64,000 bases of DNA from Cordilura impudica (lineage: Eukaryota > Arthropoda > Insecta > Diptera > Scathophagidae), in the NCBI GenBank assembly GCA_963682025.1, contig OY821517.1:94299946-94363945 (forward strand), given 5' to 3'. The notes below the pieces were generated by a model. That model worked only from the letters and a program-made list of their open reading frames with translations. It did not search any database and had not been told where the DNA came from. Positions 55,400-64,000 of this stretch are shown piece after piece. The position numbers and the translations under genes were made by a program. Within the stretch, counting starts at the first letter, position 1. Each line of letters begins with the position of its first letter.

Positions 55400-57525
55400 A
55401 TCTGTCTGTCTTGCCCGGGATCCAAAGGTCTTTGACTTGAAAAATGATTCACTATGCTTACCAGGCGCTGAGTACTTAGTGCCCAATGAACAAATTCCTC
55501 AAAAAAATTAACTTTCTCCCCAATGTTTACGTTTTTTGGGGACTAAATGCATTTTTTATTTCAATTTACAATTTTTTTGATTTTTTAATTTAGAAGTTTT
55601 TTTTCAAAGACGCTACAGCAAAAATTCTTCAAAAATAAGCTCCGAAACCGCTTCAAGTTTTTTTTTTTTTTTTTGTAAATTAAAGGAGTCAGAAGTTTTA
55701 AAAATTTAATTACTTTATTCAATAAATGATCACCATTGAACAGAGACTTCAAGTATATAGAAGTTTCAAAAATGGAAAATGAATGCTACGTTTAAAATTG
55801 TGCCGCAAGATTGCTTTAAGCAACTGCTTATAGTATATGTTTGGCCTATTTTAATCAACAGGTAATTATTGCTCATATGTAGCTAAAATTTATCATAAGA
55901 CTTCTCACTGAGCTGTGTCCGCGAGCGAGTCATGTCCGCGTCCGCGCGTTTGGTAGCTAAACCCGTGCTACCGCGCAGTTAGCGTCAGTTAATATTAATC
56001 GCCAAAATATATATTTTGGATCATTCCGATATGTTAGCTGAGCTGTGTTCGTGAGCGTTTGGCAGCCACACCAGTGCTGCCGCGCAATTGTTGTCAACTT
56101 ATTGTAATTGCCATATTATAATTTTCAGATCATTCCGATATTTTAGCTAAGCTCTGTGCCGCGAGCGCGTCGCGTCGCGTACGCAAGCTGGTTCCGCGCG
56201 TTTCGCAGCCACACTCGTGCTGTGTAAAAATTTAAGAACGAATTTGGGGAGTAAGTTTATTTTTATACCCTATACCACTATGTGGTTTGGGTATAATGAC
56301 TTTGTGCTGCTGTTTGTAACAACCAAAAATATTTGACCTAGACCCATCTTTAATTATACCGATCGAATCAGAATCACTTTCTGAGTTGATTTAACAATGT
56401 CCGTCCGTCCGTCCGTCCGTCCGTCCGTCTGTGTGTCCATGTAAAGCTTGTAATCAAACTGCAGGTCGCAAATATGAATGTATTTTGATGAAATTTGGTA
56501 CGTAAGCTTTTATCGGCCATGGGATGAACGCTGTTGAAATTGGTGAGAATCGGTCCATGTTCAGACCTAGCCCCCATACAAATTACCCCTATGAAATCGA
56601 CATAAATTGCCATAAGATCCAAATTGTCATATATATCTTACTCAAATTGGGTTTGTATGCGTTCATTACATCCATTAATGAGTAGTCCAAAAATGATTCC
56701 TTTGCCCCATATAGAACAGCTTCCCGATCTTCACTTAAATCTATTAAAAACAAAAATATTGCACTAATTCTTCTCAAATTTTGTTTGTATATATTTTTGC
56801 AAAATACAAGAGACTTTACTAAACATGATCAGGATCGGTCCATTTTTGGACCAAGTCCCGATATAGATATAGCATCCGATATGAACTTTTTCATATCTGC
56901 AACCAAAAAAATTAATAAAAATCCCACTCAAATTTGGTTTTTGCTTATTTTCTATGTATAGTTAGTTGGGCCTAAGAGATAGGGTCTCTAAACGCATGGT
57001 ATAGGGTATCATATAGACGGTCTAGACCGACTATAATTTTCTTACTTGTTTTATTTAGTTTTTTTTCAAAAATGGGTAATTTGATCATTTCTTTGGGGAC
57101 TTCTTTAAATGTTTAGGAATTTGTGTGTACCAAATTTGTATAGCGAACAAATGTAACAAAAAACAGAAAATGGGTTTTATAAAAAAGTGGGCGTAAAGGT
57201 AGGCGTGGTCAGAAATTTATATAATCCGACCTTCGCTGGAGTACAGAGATCACTGTACCAAATAACAGAGAAAGGCGTTGAAAAATAAAAGTTTGTGTAG
57301 CAGTCAAACAAAGAAACAAATAGAAGGAAAAAAAAAGAAATTTTATATACATAGAGGTAGGCGTAAAAGTAGGCGTGACTGGTAAGAAACATATGGCGAC
57401 CTTTCGTGGAGTGGGGAGATCATACGCACCAAATTTCAGAGAAATCCGTTGAAAAATAAAAATTTGTATAGCGGTAAAACAAACAAACAAACAAACAGAA
57501 AATGAATTTTATATATATATGTATA
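55400..57525 (-). mobile_element. Helitron-1 with a family A insertion
   Basis: Minus orientation. The 3' part lies at the left (CTTGCCCGGGATCC, CCAGGCGCTGAGTACTTAGT; the final CTAG is not recognisable), then ~400 bases matching 75-480, GC-rich repeats (55905-56225), GGGGAGTAAGTTTAT, a family A element, GGTAATTTGATCATTTC, two or three ~158-bp units, a TTTG-type run (57478-57497) and the AT-rich 5' end near 57525. Confidence 0.78.
56265..57050 (-). mobile_element. Family A, complete, inside Helitron-1
   Basis: ATACCC at 56265 to CTTACTTGTT at 57050, with T on both flanks. Six-fold CCGT repeat (56400-56428). One-sided change in the palindrome (GACGGTCTAGACCGAC). Confidence 0.93.
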
Positions 57526-58340
57526 TAAATATCGATATCGAAATGCATTTTTTAATATTGCTATCATTCAGATTACAATAATAATGTTAATCATATTTCT
57601 AAATAAATTCTGTTTCTCTTTTTACAATTACAATTATTTAACAATCTTACTTTTTTACTTATTATTAGCTTTTTGAAAAACAACAATGAAAATTTTATTA
57701 AGTAAGAAATATAATGAGACAAGTTTTAAGAAAAAGATCGAAGTCCATGAAAAAATGCAAACTAAGCACAGAAAAACTCCAAACTCCAAAAACTACAAAA
57801 AAGCTTTTATCTCGGCAAATACTTATGTTTTCATTTCGCTTTTACGCAAAAAAAAAAACAAAGAAAAATACAAAAAAAAATTGCATTTACAGATTTCAAA
57901 AATGTTTATTCAAAAAAAGTTAGCTTATTTTTTGTCGCTCCTGGAGTGTTCTGTCATTAATATAATCTAATTTTTAAATTCTAAATAGTGACATATAGTG
58001 TTATTTTTTTATATTTAGTAAAATATCATGGTTAACTTAGCGATGCCTTACTGAAATCCGTATAAATTACTTCTATTTGCATATAAGTAATTTAAAAAGC
58101 CATTATTTGCCATGTTGATAAGATTTTGCGGAAATCATGCTGGCATGTAGATAACAACGGATAAGTCTCTTAGTAACGAAAAATATATAGCCGTTGAAAG
58201 CGATAGATTAAAGGGATACGAGAATTATCGTATGCATTTTTGGAATCTGCTGTAGCAAAGAAATCCACTAACATATTGCAAATCAATGTATCGTAATCGG
58301 CAATACAGGATCCAAATTTCATATATTTTAGATAATCCGA
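57526..58340. other. AT-rich stretch without a recognised gene
   Basis: The frame at 57686-57970 is almost entirely K/N/S-rich and is most likely chance. Confidence 0.5.
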
Positions 58341-58350
58341 ATCTCACCGT

Positions 58351-58645
58351 TTATAATTGAAAAATTATATAAAACGATTTAGGGTTAGACTTTATTTTTG
58401 TTGCCATATGAGCTACATGGTTATCATATGGCAATTTATGAGTGATGATGTATTCGGAGAATACGATATAGTAATTTGTTAAATCAACTGAGAAGCCAGA
58501 CCTTTTACATTTCTTGTAAAATTTGTTTTTTCTATTTTTAGCATTGGTTAATAATTTGTTATTCCATGGTGGGCCATTATCTTGGAACAATTTCCGATAT
58601 AAAGTGGTGTAATACTGAGAAACTGTAGTGTACCAATTTTCATTA
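58351..58645 (-). pseudogene. Non-LTR retrotransposon ORF2 fragment (endonuclease-RT linker)
   Basis: The minus-strand frame reads ENWYTTVSQYYTTLYRKLFQ, DNGPPWNNKLLTNAKNRKNK, FYKKCKRSGFSVDLTNYY and SNPKSFYIIF. PPW(W/F)N..L, the K/R-rich helix and NPKSF(W/Y) are the landmarks of the linker between endonuclease and reverse transcriptase in Jockey/CR1-type elements. About 98 codons remain; neither catalytic domain is present. Orientation and type differ from the RT fragment at 6.25 kb, so they need not be one family. Confidence 0.72.
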
Positions 58646-59456
58646 ATTAATTAATTAATACGGTTTGTTTAATTTATACGAGGAAAGCAATAGACGGTTT
58701 GTAGATAATATTTGTTACATGTTAAAGGATGTGTCGATTTATTTGAAGGGGGATAAATTTTGACATCAATTATACGATAGTGACAATCTTAAGGCTACTT
58801 AATAGGAAGTGAGTTTCGTATGTATATATCCATGGGCTGATTAACAAAATCAAGTTTCAGAAGTCTCCCACAAACGTTGTGGTAGATGGTTAACTTGGAA
58901 GAAACCACAGCCGAGCAGTGATTGAATTAATTCACTTGATCCGTTCAGAATTAAATAATTAAGTATCAGACGCTCATTTTGAAAGCAACATTCAAATAAT
59001 TAGCAGTGAAAGACATCACCGAGTTCCTAAACGCTGTAATGGATTAGAATAAACGGGAAAGGTACAATACTGAAAGAGGGTGCACAATAGATCTACTTGT
59101 TCGCAGTGCAGGAGGGGATAGTACTCAACCCATTGACATCGCAAATCAGAGGATTATTCCACTATATATTTCATTAATATTTATACTAATTTATGTTCTT
59201 ATTTATGTTATTTATATTAATTTTTGATGCTTTAAATTCTTTTTCCGTCCGTCCGAAATATTTTCTCTTTTTAGTACTTAATTTTTCAAAGCTTGCCAAG
59301 TTTTCCACTTGCTTTCATTGACATCATTGCTAAGAGTATTTATTCTTTTCGAAAAGAATTAGAACACTGGTAGTATATGAAATTAATGTGTGAAAAAGGT
59401 AGAATTTCACGTAAATTTTGATATGAATGTTAAGTCTCATCTATCACCAACTAAAA
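58646..59456. other. Stretch without a recognised gene
   Basis: Slightly less AT-rich around 58850-59150, with no motif I can name. Confidence 0.45.
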
Positions 59457-60995
59457 AACAAGTAAGAAAATTATAGTCGGTCTAGACCAACTATACGATA
59501 CCCTATACCATGCGTTTAGAAACCCTATCTCTTAGGCCCAACTAACTCGACATAGAAAATAAGCAAAAACCAAATTTTAGTGGGATTTTCATTAATTTTT
59601 TTGGCTGCAGATATGGAAAAGTTCATATCGGATGCTATATCTATATGGGGACTAGGTCCAAAAATGGACCGATCCTGATCATGTTTGGTAAAGTCTCTTG
59701 TATTTTGCAAAAATATATACAAACAAGTAAGAAAATTATAGTCGGTCTAGACCGACTATACGATACCCTATACCATGCGTTTAAAAACCCAATCTCTTCG
59801 GCCCAACTAACTGGACATAGAAAATAAGCAAAAACCAAATTTGAGTGCGATTTTTATTAATTTTTTTGGCTGCAGTTATGAAAAAGTTCATATCGGATGC
59901 TATATCTATATGGGGACTAGGTCCAAAAATGGACCGATCCTGATCATGTTTGGTAAAGTCGCTTGTATTTTGCAAAAATATATACAAACAAAATTTAAGA
60001 AGAATCTGTGCAATATTTTTGTTTTTTGATAGATTTAAGTGAAAATCGGGAAGCAGCTCTATATGGGGCCAAAGGGATCATTTTTGGACTACTCATTAAT
60101 GGATGTAATGAACGCATATAAACCCAATTTGAGTAAGATCTATATGACAATTTGGATCTTATGACAATTTATGTCGATTTCATAGGGGTAATTTGTATGG
60201 GGGCTAGGTCTGAACATGGACCGATTCTCACCAATTTCAATAGCGTTCATCCCATGGCCGATGAAAGCTTATGTACCAAATTTCGTCAAAATATATTCAT
60301 ATTTGCGACCTGCAGTTTGATTACAAGCTTTACAAGACGGACGGACGGACATGGTTAAATCAACTCAGAAAGTGATTCTGATTCGATCGGTATAATTAAA
60401 GATGGGTCTAGGTCAAATATTTTTGGTTGTTACAAACAGCAGCACAAAGTCATTATACCCCAACCACATAGTGGTATAGGGTATAACAAAATTTGAGAAT
60501 AATCAGTGCAATATTTTTGATTTTTAATAGATTTAATTGAAGATCGGGAAGCAGCTCTATATGGGGCCAAAGGGATAATTTTAGGACTACTCATTAGTGT
60601 ATGTAATGAATGCATACAAACCCAATTTGAGTAAGATCTATATGACAATTTGGATCTTATGGCAATTTATGTCGATTTCATAGGGGTAATTTGTATGGGG
60701 GCTAGGTCTGACCATGGACCGATTCTCACCAATTTCAACAGCGTTCATCCCATGGCCGATAAAAGCTTATATGCCAAATTTCATCAAAATATATTCATAT
60801 TTGCGACCTGCAGTTTGATTACAAGCTTTACATTGACACACAGACGGACGGACGGACGGACATTGTTAAATCAACTCAAAAAGTGATTCTGATTCGATCG
60901 GTATAATTAAAGATGGGTCTAGGTCAAATATTTTTGGTTGTTACAAACAGCAGCACAAAGTCATTATACCCAAACCACATAGTGGTATAGGGTAT
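59457..60995 (+). mobile_element. Family A, split by a nested family A copy
   Basis: 5' part 59457-59721 and 3' part 60485-60995. They rejoin as ...ATATATACA/AACAAAATTTGAG, exactly the uninterrupted family sequence. The 3' part ends with hairpin and GGGTAT. Confidence 0.94.
59722..60484 (+). mobile_element. Family A, complete, nested in family A
   Basis: AACAAGTAAG to GGGTAT. It has lost the ATGGACACACAG segment before the GGAC run. Very close in sequence to its host, suggesting recent insertion. Confidence 0.94.
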
Positions 60996-62230
60996 AAAAA
61001 AATAGAACCCCATGATCTTCCCCGATGCTAGGGGCGTGTTAATGTGTGTTGAAACTATTAGTATAAGTCAAACCAAACACTTAAATTTGTGCTATATTGG
61101 CCAATAACAAAACAGACTGTATAAAAAGGTATAGATGTAATTTAATCTATTAATAAACAAAATTTACGTTAAATTGGCCAATAAAAAGAAAGACAATATT
61201 AACTATATAACATGCAATGCATTCACTAATTATTATAATATATTAGGGGAATTCTACATTAATTGAATTTAAATATATTGAAGTTTAACAGGGCGCATTT
61301 CTGCAACCCTTCTTTTAGACACTTTTTGCATTAATTTTAAAATATAATAAAAAATAAAAAAAATAATCATGAGGAATTATTGCCAATATATGTAACTGTT
61401 TTATAAAGAATATTACACATTTCGAACGCTGGCGCTTATCCTATGGTTACTACTTGGCGAAATAACTTGACTGAAATTTCTCATTCTTTTTGTACGCAAA
61501 CGGCAAACGGAAAATTTTTTGGCCAGATTTTTGAGTTCAGCGGGTCCTAACCACCCTAGAAAAACACCTTTTTCCAAAAAATAGAAATAAAATTGAAAAA
61601 TGGGTTAATCAGAATCTTCATGGAATTACTTAAATATATTTTTCGTTGTTTTGTATCCTTGATCCTTATGTTTTAAAAATAATTTGTTTTGTTTGATTCG
61701 TGATCAATTATATAAATTCTAATAAAAGGAAAGATAAATTGTTTTAATGTTAGCGATATATGGAAAAGTTGAAGAGAGCGCTGAATAGAGTAGCTACTTT
61801 CGAACATCACGATAATATCATCGTTAGCATCCTTCTGCTTATTACATCAAATCATATTTAATCAACTAGTTAACTCAAACATTACAATTAAAAATATCAT
61901 GGGATTTTTTTTTCGTCTTTCTTACACAGCAATTAGTACGAACATTTTTTGCTGTATCTATATTAGCATTAGCTTATCAACTATTTTTCAACTTAAAAAA
62001 TGACATTTATTTATTTCAAAGCACGCTATTACCGAACATCTACATCATCTCTTCCGACTATATGCACTCAAACAGCTATCTGAGAATATATTTACTAAAG
62101 CTTTAGTTAGCCCCAAGTTTTCTGAATATTACAGTCTACAAGGGTAGCATTTAAACTTTTTTTTCTTATTTATGCCTTCTGTCTTTGTCTACAAAATTAT
62201 TTTGAAATTAGTGTAAATATTGAAATTTTT
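60996..62230. other. AT-rich stretch without a recognised gene
   Basis: No gene or repeat identified. Confidence 0.5.
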
Positions 62231-63038
62231 ATACCCTATACCACTATGTGGTTTGGGTATAATGACTTTGTGCTGCTGTTTGTAACTACCAAAAATATAT
62301 GACCTAGACCCATCTTTTATTATACTGATCGAATCAGAATCACTATCTGATTCGATTTAACGATGTCCATCCTTCCATCCGTCCGTCCGTCCGTCTGTGT
62401 GTCCATGTAAAGCTTGTAATCAAACTACAGGTCGCAAATAAACATATATTTTGATGAAATTTGGTACATAAGCTTTTGTCGGCCACAGGATAAACGGTGT
62501 CGAAATTGGTGGGAATTGGTCCATGTTCAGACCTAGCCCCCATACAAATGACCCCTATGAAATCGACATAAATTGCCATAAGACCCAAATTATCAAGAAA
62601 ATCTTGGTCAAATTGGGTTTGTATGAATTTATTACATCCATTAATCAGTAGTCCAGAAATGATCCCAATTGGACAACTCTTAGTCAAAGGCCCCATATAG
62701 AGCTTCTTCCCGATCTTCACTCAAATCTATCAAAAAAACAAATATATTGCACTGATTCTTTTCAAATTTTGTTTGTATATATTTTTGCAAAATACAAGAG
62801 ACTTTGCCAAAAATGGTCAGGATCGGTCCATTTTTGGGCCTAGTCCCCATATAGATATAGCATCCGATATGAACTTTTTCATATCTGCAGCCAAAAAAAT
62901 TAATAAAAATCCCACTCAAATTTGGCTTATGATAAGTATCTATATCAAGTTAGTTGGGCCTGAGAGACAGGGTGTCTAAACGCATGGTATAGGGTATCGT
63001 ATAGTCGGTCTAGACCTACTATAATTTTCCTACTTGTT
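62231..63038 (-). mobile_element. Family A, complete, minus strand
   Basis: ATACCC at 62231 to CTACTTGTT at 63038. One-sided palindrome change (GTCTAGACCTAC). ATCGTTAAATCGAATC variant. Confidence 0.92.
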
Positions 63039-63105
63039 AATTTCAATTTATACAATCCTAAAACTATATCCCAAAAACAAGTAATTGTTTTATTTGTTAC
63101 AAAAA

Positions 63106-63878
63106 GAAAAAGTTAGAAAATTATAGTCGGTCTAGGCCGACTATACGATACCCTAAACCATGCATTTAGAGACCCTATCTCTTAGGCCCAACTTATTGGA
63201 TATAGAAAATAATCATAAATTAAATTTGAGTGGCATTGTTATTAGTTGTCTGCCTCCGGCTATGAAAAAGTCATATCGGATTCTATACTTATATGGGATT
63301 GTGTTGAAAAATGGACCCATCCTGACCATATTTGGTAAGGTCACTTATTTTTTGCAAAACATATACAAACGAAATTTGAGAAAAATCTTTGCAATATTTT
63401 TGTTTTTTGATAGATTTAAGTGAAGATCGGGAAGCAGTTTTTTATGGGGGCTATGACTAACAATTAAGAGTTATTTTTGGACTACCAATTAGTGGATATA
63501 ATAAACGCACAGAAACCCAATTTGACTGATATTTATTTGATAATTTTGATATTATGACAATTTAAGACAAGCTCATAGGGATCATTTGTATGGGGATTAG
63601 GTCTGAATATGAACCGATTTTCACCAATTTCAATAGCGATAGTGCTATGGGCGACAGAAGCTAACTTATCAAATTTCATCAATATATGTTCACATTTGCA
63701 GCCTGTAATTTGATTACAAAACTTACATGGACACACAGACGGACAGACGTACAGACGGACGGACGGACATCACTAAATCGACTCAGAAAGTAATTTTGAG
63801 CCGATCGGTATAATAAAAGGTCAATTACAACATCAGCACAAAGTCATTATACCCTGACCACATTGTCGTATAGGGTAT
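63106..63878 (+). mobile_element. Family A, divergent copy
   Basis: Decayed start (AAAAAGTTAGAAAAT), palindrome with one change (GTCTAGGCCGAC), mixed GGAC/AGAC repeats and end CATTGTCGTATAGGGTAT. Together with 62231-63038 it forms a head-to-head pair 70 bases apart. Confidence 0.88.
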
Positions 63879-64000
63879 AAAAACTGTATATTAAAAGAAT
63901 TACTGTATCGCTCGATATAGAGTATACGAAAACACATAACATTTTATCCAAATACATTTCTCGCATTGAGAGAGTCCAACGTGTATTTTTTAAGCTAAAG

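Noticed and set aside
54911..55486. 191-codon minus-strand frame
   Set aside because: Antisense shadow of the SDGCTYQNRN pseudogene and the Helitron-1 end.
56374..56622. Recurrent frame MDLMAIYVDFIGVICMGARS found in most family A copies
   Set aside because: The frame is the same because the DNA is the same element. It has no consistent start or stop between copies and runs into the microsatellite (HTWTHRRTDGRT), so it is not a conserved protein.
57686..57970. K/N-rich frame as a small gene
   Set aside because: Low-complexity translation of A-rich DNA without homology.

Overview
The window is AT-rich, intron-containing animal DNA from a higher fly (Brachycera, probably Calyptratae). The evidence for a fly is one insect odorant-binding protein gene of the Obp99 type with a 63-bp intron, several Tc1-like transposon families, and abundant short elements of the DINE-1/HINE/mini-me type with a (GGAC)n core. 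The species call is inference; no database search was possible. I see no rRNA, tRNA, CRISPR array or bacterial or viral gene.

Only one intact host gene is convincing: the odorant-binding protein at 3357-3848, with a TATA box, signal peptide, short intron and poly(A) signal. Nearly everything else recognisable is transposable-element DNA in layers. The oldest layer is broken DNA transposons: Tc1-like elements at about 8.6-9.9, 24.9-29.8, 34.5-38.1, 38.5-42.7 and 47.5-47.9 kb, a mariner-like transposase at 44.5-46.3 kb, a RAG1/Transib/Chapaev-like transposase nested at 26.1-29.6 kb, a TE-associated protein with an SDGCTYQNRN motif at 53.3-55.4 kb, and two non-LTR retrotransposon fragments at 6.25 and 58.35 kb. 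Three Tc1-like elements keep a complete set of outer and inner transposase-site repeats (IR/DR layout), two of them with matching TA duplications at clean ends.

A middle layer is non-autonomous Helitrons. 'Helitron-1' (1-612, 17955-19132, 34541-36756, 55400-57525) starts with TC, ends with a hairpin and CTAG, and carries two tandem-repeat blocks, one of them strikingly GC- and CpG-rich. 'Helitron-2' (14939-15317, 40234-40600) is under 400 bp and sits exactly between A and T in both copies.

The youngest layer is 'family A', about 775 bp long, with roughly twenty full or partial copies making up around a fifth of the window. It starts AACAAGTAAG, has a perfect palindrome near the 5' end, a GGAC microsatellite, and a 3' hairpin ending GGGTAT. 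It has inserted into a Tc1-like element, a mariner, Helitron-1, a MITE, the 53-55 kb TE gene and, twice, into itself. A related 'family B' is represented by older copies.

Other structures: a long inverted repeat spanning about 4.3-8.5 kb, a TIR element at 9.97-11.32 kb carrying a fragment of an arthropod TE-associated protein, a shared repeat (G) at 11.3-12.0 and 22.7-23.6 kb, a 1.2-kb MITE-plus-insert with TTA duplications at 32.2-33.4 kb, a GGTAA microsatellite at 24.36 kb and several small hairpin MITEs. I found no new multi-gene system. The most informative material is the nested insertions, which fix the element boundaries and the order of invasion.
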